Program-made: the position numbers and the translations under genes
Part shown: positions 1-7,125 of the stretch, piece by piece
Position numbering within the stretch: the stretch's first letter is position 1
Layout of the letters: each line of letters begins with the position of its first letter
The notes under the pieces: generated by a model
What the model saw: only the letters and a program-made list of their open reading frames with translations
Told to the model about the DNA's origin: nothing
The model's database searches: none
Assembly: GCA_047609825.1 (NCBI GenBank)
Contig: JBLFXJ010000003.1
Coordinates: forward strand, 1 to 64,000
Length of the DNA stretch: 64,000 nucleotides
Source: GCA-2862545 sp047609825
GTDB taxonomy: Bacteria > Myxococcota_A > UBA796 > GCA-2862545
Direction: 5' to 3'

Positions 1-1175
1 TCAGCCGCGTCTACCGGGGCGTTGCGCACCCGGTCGACCGCGCCGAGCAGGACGACGCTCACGAACCCAGACAGGCCCCCAGCGGTGAGATGCGTGACGC
101 TGATGCCGCCGATCCAGGCATAGAACGACTTGGGCACACCGAGGGCGAAGGCGACCGACAGATCGGCGGCCAGGCGCCCGATTGCGAGCACGACACCGAA
201 CGCCGCATAGACCAACACGTGCCGTGGCAGCCGCCGGACGATGGGGTTCAGGATGTCGACCATCAACCCGGGCACCACGTGCTTCGGGATCTCGAACACG
301 CCATAGCGGCCGTCGCCCGTGAGGAACGCGAGCACTCCCATGGTGAGCCCACACGCCGTGGCACCGAACGGCGTGGCGGTGAGCTCGGCGCCCATGATGT
401 AGAGCGGCAACATCACCGCGTTCTTGTGCCCCGGAGCGACCGGCAGCCCAGGCAGCGTCTTCAGCCACTTCAGGCCGAGCATCACCCCAGCCACGCCGGC
501 GATCACGGCCGCATCGCGGACGATGTGGGCCTCGACGTCGGGGTGTTCCTCTTGGAGACGGGCCTCGGCGCGAGCGATGGAGGCCTGAAGCGGCGCCACC
601 AGCATGTCGGCGTCTGCCTCGCGCACGGCCTTCCAGTACTTGGCCACCTTCTCCCGCATCGGCGTGCCGTCGTTGTGACGTCCTCGACCGCCGCCGCCGC
701 CGCCACCGCGACGGCCGCCACCCGGGGCGCTCTCGAGCAGCCCCAAGGTGGCGTCCATCGCCAGCGCCACCCGCGCCGGAACGCCGAGACCACGCAGCGC
801 GCGGGTCACGTCTGCCGGGTTGCCGGTCGCGCGCGCGGCGGTCGAGGCGTAGACCACCGCGAGCAGCCGCAGGAACATCTGCCCGGCCAGCGCGGCGCCC
901 GATGGGTAGGCCGTCACACCCCACCCGCCGATGCCAAGGTACACGCCATCACCTGCATCCCCATCGGGGAGCAGGGAGAACGTGAGCAGCAGGAAGAACC
1001 CGAACACGGACAGCTTGCGCAGCGTGCGGAGCAGCCCTGCGGTGGGCGTGCCGGCGGACTTCGCCAGACCGACGCTGATCGGGATGAGCACCGCCGCGAC
1101 CGGCCATGGCGTGATGAACACGCCGACAGCGACGCCGAGCAGCCACGCGAGTCTGATGTATGGATGGAACTTCAC
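1..1175 (-). CDS. ECF-type transporter membrane protein, EcfT-like half fused to a second multi-helix half (3' end outside window)
   Basis: This frame is open from a GTG at 1175 to the left edge, so the C-terminus is missing; at least 391 codons are present. An in-frame TAG lies 9 bases upstream of the GTG, which fixes the start. Residues 1-150 look like the T component of energy-coupling factor vitamin/metal transporters (EcfT/CbiQ): a hydrophobic start (VKFHPYIRLAWLLGV), several helices and the typical segment NPADVTRALRGLGVPARVAL. A Gly-run linker (GGGRRGGGGGGG) and a charged helical stretch follow, then about five or six more membrane segments including TPFGATACGLTMG and FEIPKHVVPGLMVDI, which resemble an S-component-like substrate-binding module. 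No ATPase is visible; it may lie to the left. The T assignment is fairly good; the S-like reading of the second half is inference. Confidence 0.62.
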   Translation of the reverse strand, partial: MKFHPYIRLAWLLGVAVGVFITPWPVAAVLIPISVGLAKSAGTPTAGLLRTLRKLSVFGFFLLLTFSLLPDGDAGDGVYLGIGGWGVTAYPSGAALAGQMFLRLLAVVYASTAARATGNPADVTRALRGLGVPARVALAMDATLGLLESAPGGGRRGGGGGGGRGRHNDGTPMREKVAKYWKAVREADADMLVAPLQASIARAEARLQEEHPDVEAHIVRDAAVIAGVAGVMLGLKWLKTLPGLPVAPGHKNAVMLPLYIMGAELTATPFGATACGLTMGVLAFLTGDGRYGVFEIPKHVVPGLMVDILNPIVRRLPRHVLVYAAFGVVLAIGRLAADLSVAFALGVPKSFYAWIGGISVTHLTAGGLSGFVSVVLLGAVDRVRNAPVDAA

Positions 1176-1274
1176 GCTCGCGAACTACCCCGCGAGCGGA
1201 GCCGCCGCGACGCTCCCGGCGACTTCTTGCGCCCCGCGCTCGCCCCGACCCGACCCCAAGGGCAATACTCGCGC

Positions 1275-1706
1275 ATGCTTTGGCAACCCTTCCGCTCCGA
1301 CGGGCGCGTCGTGCTCGCCCTGTGGGGCCTCGTTCAGGTCGTGTTGCTGGTTCAGGCCCTGGCTGGCGGCATCTGGCCATGGCGTATGTTCGCGGCACCC
1401 GAGATCCGGCCGCCGGTGGTGATCGCCGAGGCCCGGGTGGACGATGGCGCCTGGCAGCCACTCCGCATCGACGACGCATTCCACTACACCCGCGGGTGGA
1501 GCGAGCGCCGCGTGCCCGACGAGGCCAAGGCGCTGTACGAAGGGCGGGCACACCCGCGGGACCGGGCCGCATTCGCACGTTGGCTCGTGGCCGAACTGGC
1601 CCCCGACGCGGGCTACACCGAGGTGCGCCTCCGCCTCGAGCGGGAGGGGCCACGTGGCGGTCCGGTGGAGTCCACCGGGCTGGGTCGGTTCCCGGTGACA
1701 CCATGA
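1275..1706 (+). CDS. Small membrane-anchored protein paired with an HTTM-type gene
   Basis: The 143-residue product has one N-terminal hydrophobic segment (VVLALWGLVQVVLLVQALAG, residues 11-30) that is an uncleaved anchor or weak signal, followed by a soluble domain ending in VEVRLRLE-type beta and charged text. The stop codon overlaps the start of the next gene (ATGA), so the two are translationally coupled. Such short proteins often sit beside HTTM/gamma-carboxylase-like membrane proteins, and this one probably works with its neighbour, but I do not recognise a domain. It lies head-to-head with the ECF gene, with about 100 bp between them. Confidence 0.6.
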   Translation: MLWQPFRSDGRVVLALWGLVQVVLLVQALAGGIWPWRMFAAPEIRPPVVIAEARVDDGAWQPLRIDDAFHYTRGWSERRVPDEAKALYEGRAHPRDRAAFARWLVAELAPDAGYTEVRLRLEREGPRGGPVESTGLGRFPVTP

Positions 1707-2446
1707 CCGGCCGATTCCGAGTGCTGTTGGCGGTGTGGACACTCGCCTACCTCTGGCCGCGCTGGCCCTACATCGGTGAGCTCTGGGCCCGGCCGATCCT
1801 GCGACAGGATCCGTGGTTCATGGCGGCGTTCACGCCACCGACGCAGTGGGCGGTCCATGGGCTGCTCGGCGCCGCGACCATCGCCGCGCTCGCGATGATC
1901 ATCGGCCGCCGCGTCCGCATCGCCCACGCGGTGATGCTGGTCGTGTTCGCATTGCTGATCGCCTTCGATACCCGGATGGCCAGGGGCTACGGCGTGCTGG
2001 CGCTGGTCCAGTGGGCCCTGCTGTGGTTTGCGCCGCACGCGCCGGGGGAGCGCGGGGCCAACTGGGGCGCCACCCTGCTCAAGCTGCAGTTCTCGTCGGT
2101 GTACCTGTTCACCATTCCGGCCAAGCTGGTCGGCGGCCGCGGGTGGTGGGACGGCAAGAGCCTGTTTCACGTGCTGAACGACGACACCTGGGGCCTGTTC
2201 GGTCTGGCCGCAGGGGGCGTCAGCCGGAACGTCGCGACCGCGATGAGCTGGGGCACCCTCGGTGCCGAGCTGTTCATCGCGTTGGGCCTGTGGTGGCCGC
2301 GCACCCGGGTCGCTGCCGCCATCACCCTGGTTGGCCTGCACCTCGGGATCGGCCTGTCGCTGCGGATCTCCCCGCTGTTCCACCTGCTGATGGCCGCCCA
2401 CCTAGCCCTGTGGTTCGGCTCACAGAAGCAGGGCGAGGACCAATGA
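1703..2446 (+). CDS. HTTM-domain-like integral membrane protein
   Basis: The 247-residue product has about six membrane segments. The central part (NWGATLLKLQFSSVYLFTIP, then AKL.GG.GWWDGKSLFHVLND) matches the pattern of HTTM domains, which are the membrane part of vitamin K-dependent gamma-carboxylase-like proteins in bacteria: two or more helices with a conserved Q-x-x-x-xY and a GxxWxDG turn. The start ATG overlaps the previous stop by 4 bases, so both form an operon. The soluble lumenal domain of true gamma-carboxylases is absent. The last 27 bases overlap the end of the convergent gene at 2420-2950. The biochemical role of stand-alone HTTM proteins is not established. Confidence 0.62.
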   Translation: MTGRFRVLLAVWTLAYLWPRWPYIGELWARPILRQDPWFMAAFTPPTQWAVHGLLGAATIAALAMIIGRRVRIAHAVMLVVFALLIAFDTRMARGYGVLALVQWALLWFAPHAPGERGANWGATLLKLQFSSVYLFTIPAKLVGGRGWWDGKSLFHVLNDDTWGLFGLAAGGVSRNVATAMSWGTLGAELFIALGLWWPRTRVAAAITLVGLHLGIGLSLRISPLFHLLMAAHLALWFGSQKQGEDQ

Positions 2447-2950
2447 CACGAGCCCGCTGCCCACGAGGGTGGACGCCGCGGCGGCCCCCCACCATGGTGG
2501 CGAGTCGGCCTCGGACCGTACAGCGGTCGTATGCAGCTGCCGGTGCCGGGCGAGGTACCTCAACCCCTCGGCCGCAGCGACGAGGCCGCCGAGCGAGCCG
2601 GCCCACGACAAGCCCCACACCGACACCGTCCCAACGAGGAATGCGCCGTGCAGGGCTGCGAGCGCGACGAGACCGAGCCCCGCCGCCCGAGCGGAGGACC
2701 CTGCGTGGATCCTCCCAGACCGAGCCACCTCGAGGGCGCCCTCGCACTGCTCACACACCCTGCCGTGCGGGGAGAGCACGAGGTCGTGATCGGCGTACAC
2801 CATCGCACATCGAACGCAAGCGGCATCCCGCATCGAGTGCCGATGAGTGGCCCAGGAGGTGCGCCGGCGGGCGATCCGGTCCAGGGTCTCCCGGCGGCCA
2901 TCGCGCTGTCCGGAGGCGGATCTGTACGCCGTCTGCCTAGCGTTGGCCAT
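2420..2950 (-). CDS. Zinc-ribbon membrane protein, unknown function
   Basis: The 176-residue product starts at an ATG preceded by a strong GAGGGGGG ribosome binding site. An Arg-rich N-terminus is followed by a CxxC...CxxC zinc ribbon (CVRCAMVYADHDLVLSPHG then VCEQC, about residues 60-83). Two or three hydrophobic helices form the C-terminal half. The ribbon resembles cytoplasmic ribbons placed before membrane helices in many proteobacterial proteins of unknown role. A longer frame exists upstream of this ATG, but that part only mirrors the peroxidase gene on the other strand. The 3' end overlaps the HTTM gene by 27 bases, convergent. Confidence 0.6.
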   Translation of the reverse strand: MANARQTAYRSASGQRDGRRETLDRIARRRTSWATHRHSMRDAACVRCAMVYADHDLVLSPHGRVCEQCEGALEVARSGRIHAGSSARAAGLGLVALAALHGAFLVGTVSVWGLSWAGSLGGLVAAAEGLRYLARHRQLHTTAVRSEADSPPWWGAAAASTLVGSGLVSLVLALLL

Positions 2951-3082
2951 CCGCCCCCCCTCGCAACACCGTAGACGCCGAGCCAGCCGCTCGCCACCGC
3001 CGTGACGTACGGCGACGCAGTCCGACGGACGACCACGCAGACGGCGAACACGAGAGGTTAGGACCCGGACTCTGGAGGGACC

Positions 3083-3565
3083 ATGGCTCGCATCGACTAC
3101 GACACCCCTGTGACGACCCTGGGCGGCGACCCCACCACGCTCGCTGATCACACCGGGAAGGTGATGCTCGTGGTGAACACCGCGAGCCAGTGCGGGTTCA
3201 CCCCGCAGTATGCCGGCCTCGAGCGCCTGTGGAGCGAGCTGGGCGACAAGGGACTCGTGGTGCTCGGGTTCCCGTGCAATCAGTTCGGGCGCCAAGAGCC
3301 AGGCTCGGCCGAGGACATCTCGGGCTTCTGCGAGCTGAACTACGGCGTCAGCTTCCCGATGTACGACAAGGTCGAGGTGAATGGTGGGAACACCCACGCC
3401 TTGTTCGCACAGCTGAAGGCCGCCGCGCCCGGCCTGCTCGGATCTACAGCTATCAAGTGGAACTTCACGAAGTTCCTCGTAGACCGGAACGGTGAGGTGG
3501 TGAAGCGATACGGTCCCCGCACCACGCCGCGGGACATCCAGGCCGACATCGAGGGACTGCTGTAG
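3083..3565 (+). CDS. Glutathione peroxidase family, thioredoxin-dependent (GPx/BtuE-like)
   Basis: This cytoplasmic enzyme reduces hydrogen and organic peroxides. All hallmarks are visible in 160 residues, the usual length: peroxidatic Cys37 in NTASQCGFT, Gln67 in FPCNQFG, and Trp126/Asn127 in IKWNFTKF. Cys replaces selenocysteine. Cys83 in GFCELNYGVSFP sits where thioredoxin-dependent members (for example yeast Gpx3) carry the resolving Cys, so the reductant is likely thioredoxin rather than glutathione. The start has a clean GGAGGGACC-ATG. It is monocistronic and followed by an unusual duplicated palindromic element at 3579-3763. Confidence 0.95.
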   Translation: MARIDYDTPVTTLGGDPTTLADHTGKVMLVVNTASQCGFTPQYAGLERLWSELGDKGLVVLGFPCNQFGRQEPGSAEDISGFCELNYGVSFPMYDKVEVNGGNTHALFAQLKAAAPGLLGSTAIKWNFTKFLVDRNGEVVKRYGPRTTPRDIQADIEGLL

Positions 3566-3578
3566 ACGGAGCGGTCAC

Positions 3579-3763
3579 GGTCCAGGCCCGAGTCAAGAGC
3601 CGGCCCGATCTGCGCAGGTACCCTGCGCTACACTCGGGCCGGTTCGCAGACGAGCAGACTGGACCTCAACCTGAAGGTCCAGGCCCGAGTCAAGAGCCGG
3701 CCCGATCTGCGCTACACTCGGGCCGGTTCGCAGACGAGCAGACTGGACCTCAACCTGAAGGTC
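3579..3763. repeat. Tandem duplicated palindromic element (97 bp + 84 bp)
   Basis: Two head-to-tail copies lie at 3579-3675 and 3676-3759, followed by the first four bases of a third. The copies are identical except that copy 1 carries a 13-bp insertion flanked by CTGCGC repeats, as expected from slippage. Each copy contains GGCCCGAGT paired to ACTCGGGCC, and also CCGGCCCGA paired to TCGGGCCGG; the two stems share the same right arm and so exclude each other. The copy junction also forms CTGGACCT-loop-AGGTCCAG. It lies between the ends of two convergent genes. It may act as a bidirectional terminator, a structured RNA or a mobile palindromic repeat. Confidence 0.85.
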
Positions 3764-4067
3764 GCGGCGCCACGGGGGACGCCACGGAGCAGGGCCCGTC
3801 GACCCCCACGATCCCCCCCCGACGTGGAATCACAGCGTCGGGCAGGACCACGAACACCTGCGTCGCCGAAGGCCGCAACACGTGGCCGCCGAGGCGGGCC
3901 GCTCGCCGGCGCCACCGGCAGACCATCGGCCACCGCCCCTGGATCTCGGCCTCCTGGGGGTCCATCCACGGTCCGTACCGGGTGCGCCCGACGCCATCTT
4001 CCACGCACAGCCACACACCCACTTCATCGTGCTCGAGCAAGAGGCGGTAGCGGTGCGTCGTGGGCAT
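3750..4067 (-). CDS. Short hypothetical protein
   Basis: The 105-residue frame starts MPTTHRYRLLLEHDEVGVWLC and has a protein-like, non-Arg-biased first half (EDGVGRTRYGPWMDPQEAE), after which it becomes Arg/Pro-rich. No domain, signal or membrane helix is evident. An upstream in-frame ATG at 4097 is possible. The stop lies inside the second copy of the palindromic repeat, so the C-terminus may have been reshaped by the duplication. Coding status is moderate at best. Confidence 0.42.
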   Translation of the reverse strand: MPTTHRYRLLLEHDEVGVWLCVEDGVGRTRYGPWMDPQEAEIQGRWPMVCRWRRRAARLGGHVLRPSATQVFVVLPDAVIPRRGGIVGVDGPCSVASPVAPRPSG

Positions 4068-4184
4068 GCAGCGACGATGCGCTGCCGAGGGGACCATCCC
4101 TGACCGGCGGACAACGGGTGGACGTCGCACTGAACAAATGTGTAGTCCCGACCACAACTGCAGCGATCCCGGGCGACCCGCCGG

Positions 4185-4745
4185 CTACCCACTCACCGTG
4201 AGGCGGGGGCGCAACAGCCGCTCGATCCGGCCGACATAGTGCTCCAGACACGGAACATCGAGACCTGGGACGATCGCGCGGTCGTCCCATCGGCGTAGCC
4301 GGATGGCGTCTTCGGCGTACGGCACCGCGGAGAAGCCCTCCACCTGCCACTCAGCGTACGCCCCCCCCTGCTCGGCCAGCGCGTCGCGCGCCGCCTCCGA
4401 CATGCTCGCCGCATAGGCGGGGTCGTGTGCCAGATATCGCTTGGCCTCGATGTGCAGGCGCACCGGCTCCGACACCTCGGGCGCGAAGGTGCGGCCGATG
4501 AACCGCGCGCCCAGCAGCTCGTGTGCGCGATCGCTCCCCGTGGCGTTCGACACCGACTCCGGCAGCAGCCGGCCGACATCGTGGAGCAACGCCGCCACCA
4601 CCAGCGCGTCAGGTGCGCCGTCCGCTACGGCGAGCGCTGCGCACTGCAGCGAATGCTCGAGGATCGTGACCCCTCGGCCATCCATCGGGCGTCCGCCGTG
4701 CTTACGGAGCCAATACAGCCCATCCTTCCGCATCATCGCCTCCAT
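4185..4745 (-). CDS. HD-domain oxygenase-like protein, PhnZ/phosphonate-associated family
   Basis: The 186-residue product fits the HD-domain family that includes PhnZ, a mixed-valence di-iron oxygenase cleaving 2-amino-1-hydroxyethylphosphonate. Visible motifs in order: GVTILEHSLQCA (His near 31), LLHDVGRLL (His-Asp near 55), AHELLGA (His near 75), PVRLHIEAKRYL (His near 98) and LRRWDD (Asp near 154). These give the full set of HD metal ligands. Family members usually sit beside phn genes or a PhnY dioxygenase; none is present here, so the substrate is unknown. ATGs at 4745, 4736 and 4733 are all possible; a GGAGG precedes the last one. It is divergent from the SnoaL-like gene. Confidence 0.75.
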   Translation of the reverse strand: MEAMMRKDGLYWLRKHGGRPMDGRGVTILEHSLQCAALAVADGAPDALVVAALLHDVGRLLPESVSNATGSDRAHELLGARFIGRTFAPEVSEPVRLHIEAKRYLAHDPAYAASMSEAARDALAEQGGAYAEWQVEGFSAVPYAEDAIRLRRWDDRAIVPGLDVPCLEHYVGRIERLLRPRLTVSG

Positions 4746-4902
4746 TGCCCGGTCGCGACGCCACCGGCGCTGCCCGGGGCCCCACCGCGGGGCCCTCCGC
4801 GTCACACGGGCCCTCCCTGCGGGCAACCAACCACCGTGACCCCGCCATCCCGCCGGCTCCAGCTTCGCAATCGGGGTACACGCCCGCCAGCCCGGAGGCC
4901 AC

Positions 4903-5382
4903 TTGCACGCCAACGCCGACCTGCTCACCCGGTTCTACACCGCCTTCCAGCAGCGCGACCACGCCACCATGGCCGCCGCCTACGCCGAAGACGCCCGGTT
5001 CTCCGACCCCGTCTTCCCAGACCTGCGGGGCGGCCACATCGGCGGCATGTGGCGCATGCTCTGCGAGCGCGGCACCGATCTCGATCTCACGTTCTCCGCC
5101 GTCGAGGCCGACGACACCCAGGGCAAGGCACACTGGGAGGCGACGTACACCTTCAGCGCCACCGGGCGGAAGGTGCACAACGTGATCGACGCCGCGTTCA
5201 CGTTCCGCGACGGCCGCATCGCCACCCACGACGACACGTTCGACCTGTGGGCCTGGACCCGCATGGCCCTGGGACCCATGGGCATGGTCCTCGGCTGGTC
5301 GTCGCTGGTCCAAGGCCGCGTGCGAGGGCAGGCGGGCCAGCAGCTGGAGCGATTCTGCGACAAGCGCGACATCACTGCCTGA
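4903..5382 (+). CDS. SnoaL-like / NTF2-fold protein
   Basis: The 159-residue product begins at a TTG with a well-placed GGAGG. It shows the NTF2-like pattern: an N-terminal helix (LLTRFYTAFQQRDHATMAAAY), then DARFSDPVFPDLRGG, then a curved sheet ending in FRDGRIATHDDTFDLWAWT. These proteins are small cytoplasmic folds that act as isomerases, hydrolases or non-catalytic ligand binders; the specific role cannot be read from sequence. It diverges from the HD-domain gene over a 157-bp region, which could mean shared regulation. Confidence 0.8.
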   Translation: MHANADLLTRFYTAFQQRDHATMAAAYAEDARFSDPVFPDLRGGHIGGMWRMLCERGTDLDLTFSAVEADDTQGKAHWEATYTFSATGRKVHNVIDAAFTFRDGRIATHDDTFDLWAWTRMALGPMGMVLGWSSLVQGRVRGQAGQQLERFCDKRDITA

Positions 5383-5391
5383 ACCGGCGCC

Positions 5392-7026
5392 TCACTCCAC
5401 CTCGAGCGCGTCATAGTCGGCGAGCAGGGCCGCCAGCCGCGCATGGGCGACCGCCGCCGCCCCCGTGAGCGCCTCCGGGTCCACGGGCGCCCCGTCGTCG
5501 TGCCCATCGAGCACATAGAACGCCTCCACGCCATCCAGCCGCACCAGCTTGTGGGCACCGTCGGAGACCCCCTGGTACTCGGTGATGTACGGGCCTGCGC
5601 CGATGGGAAAGAACCGCTCGAACCACACATGATCCCGGTCGCCGGGCAGCGTGGGGTCGACCAGGACCGCCAGCGGGCTCACTGCATCCACGTCGTCGGC
5701 GAGCGGCGCCCCGACCAGGTCGGAGGCGAGCCCGAACAGGTCGGCCGCGTGGACCAGCGCATCACTCACGCCGGGGGCCTCCACCATCGGACCGGTCACC
5801 AGCAGCGGCACCCGCACCCCCGCCTCGAACAGCGTGCCCTTGGCGCGGTCGCCATCCCACGGCTCACGGGTGGCCTCTTGGGGCGTGCCGTTGTCCCCCA
5901 TCACCACGATCGTCGTTCGCGCCGCCACACGGGGCGGAAGCCCATCCAGTAGCCGCCCCAGCTCCACATCCATCGCCGTAATCATCGCATCATACAGGTC
6001 GGCGGTCCCAGATCCGTCCACCTCCGCCAGCTCCTCCGGCGGCGCATGGTACGGCGAGTGGCCCGCGTTGAAGGCCACCCACATCAGCCACGGCTCAGGC
6101 AGGCCGTCCAGGTGGGCGAGGGCGTCGTCCACGGTGTCGGTCGTGGCGTAGCGCTCGTGGGCCACCAGCACGCCGCGATCGTTCTTGTCCCACAAGCGGT
6201 AGCCCCCCATCGGCACGATCAGCGGCCGATTCAGGTTGCCCGGCGAGCCCTGGAAGTGCGTGAATCCCTGAAGCATCGGGTGCTGCAGCCCGCTCGGCCC
6301 CGGCCAGCCAGCGAGGTGCCACTTGCCGAACGCCGCCGTCGCATAGCCATGGGCCCCGAGCACCTCCGCGAGCGTGGTCTCCGACAGTGACAGTTCCACC
6401 TGGTCTTCGAGCAGGGTGTCGACGACGTAGCCAATGCCCGTGCGGGACGGATGCCGACCCGTGAGCGCCGTGGATCGCGTGGAGGAGCAGAACGGATGGG
6501 CGTAGGCGCGGGTGAACCGGAGCCCTTCGGCGGCCAGCGCATCCAGGATCGGCGTGCGGGGAGGCTGCGGATGCTCGGCATAGACCGCCACCTTGTCCAC
6601 ACCCACGTCGTCGAGCAGCACCACGAGCAGGTTGCCTCCCCACGGGGTGATGGTGACCTCCGTGCGCAGCTCCTCCGCCAGACCGGTCGCTACACAGGCC
6701 CACTGCTCCCCCGAGCGGACCCGGCCTGTGGGAACGATCGGGCCCAGACCGACGGGTGCCCCGTCCACCTCCCACTGCACCGACATCCCCTCGGCGGCGC
6801 TGCAGCTCAGCGCCTGGTGATCATGGGGGGTCTCGGGCCGGATCTCCACCCACGGGTCCGCTGTCGTGGGAGTGGAGGACGTGGTGGTGGTGGGCTCGGG
6901 AGTGGGCGTGGACGGCAGGCTGTCGCTGGGCGTGGTCAACGGGACCGGCTCGGGTTGCACTGAACCACCCGACGCCGGACTCACCGGAGGCGACCCACAC
7001 GCCGCGATCAACAGGAGCATGCGCAC
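5392..7026 (-). CDS. Lipoprotein sulfatase with atypical active-site motif
   Basis: The 544-residue product is a predicted lipoprotein (short hydrophobic start, lipobox LIAAC) with a Thr/Pro-rich linker, then a small beta domain and a full alkaline-phosphatase-superfamily sulfatase domain: metal-binding LLDDVGVD, GKWHLAG, and the late MGDNGTP. The formylglycine site reads CSSTRSTALTGR, so the usual CxPxR has Ser instead of Pro (or Ala). That may weaken maturation to formylglycine or mark a different hydrolase specificity. GTG 7026 is chosen because GGAGG lies 6 bases upstream; ATG 7020 is the alternative. It would act on ester sulfates outside the inner membrane. Confidence 0.85.
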   Translation of the reverse strand: MRMLLLIAACGSPPVSPASGGSVQPEPVPLTTPSDSLPSTPTPEPTTTTSSTPTTADPWVEIRPETPHDHQALSCSAAEGMSVQWEVDGAPVGLGPIVPTGRVRSGEQWACVATGLAEELRTEVTITPWGGNLLVVLLDDVGVDKVAVYAEHPQPPRTPILDALAAEGLRFTRAYAHPFCSSTRSTALTGRHPSRTGIGYVVDTLLEDQVELSLSETTLAEVLGAHGYATAAFGKWHLAGWPGPSGLQHPMLQGFTHFQGSPGNLNRPLIVPMGGYRLWDKNDRGVLVAHERYATTDTVDDALAHLDGLPEPWLMWVAFNAGHSPYHAPPEELAEVDGSGTADLYDAMITAMDVELGRLLDGLPPRVAARTTIVVMGDNGTPQEATREPWDGDRAKGTLFEAGVRVPLLVTGPMVEAPGVSDALVHAADLFGLASDLVGAPLADDVDAVSPLAVLVDPTLPGDRDHVWFERFFPIGAGPYITEYQGVSDGAHKLVRLDGVEAFYVLDGHDDGAPVDPEALTGAAAVAHARLAALLADYDALEVE

Positions 7027-7125
7027 GCTCGCCCTCCGCCCTCACCCGTCACACTGTACCCGGGCCGATGACATCCACGCGGCGCATCACCGCGGCCCGA
7101 TCTATGCTCGCGCCCGGAGGTGGGC

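Noticed and set aside
1..924. 307-codon minus-strand frame with a start at 924
   Set aside because: It is extremely Arg-rich with no hydrophobic pattern; the overlapping frame starting at GTG 1175 encodes a proper membrane protein.
90..1274. Long N-terminal extension of the small membrane protein gene at 1275
   Set aside because: The extension overlaps the ECF gene antisense and is His/Arg/Gln-rich; protein-like text begins at ATG 1275.
2951..3397. N-terminal extension of the zinc-ribbon gene across the peroxidase gene
   Set aside because: The extension is the antisense of the peroxidase and a strong ribosome binding site lies before ATG 2950.
3579..3763. CRISPR array
   Set aside because: Only two copies, no spacers, and the units are 84-97 bp with internal palindromes; no cas genes nearby.
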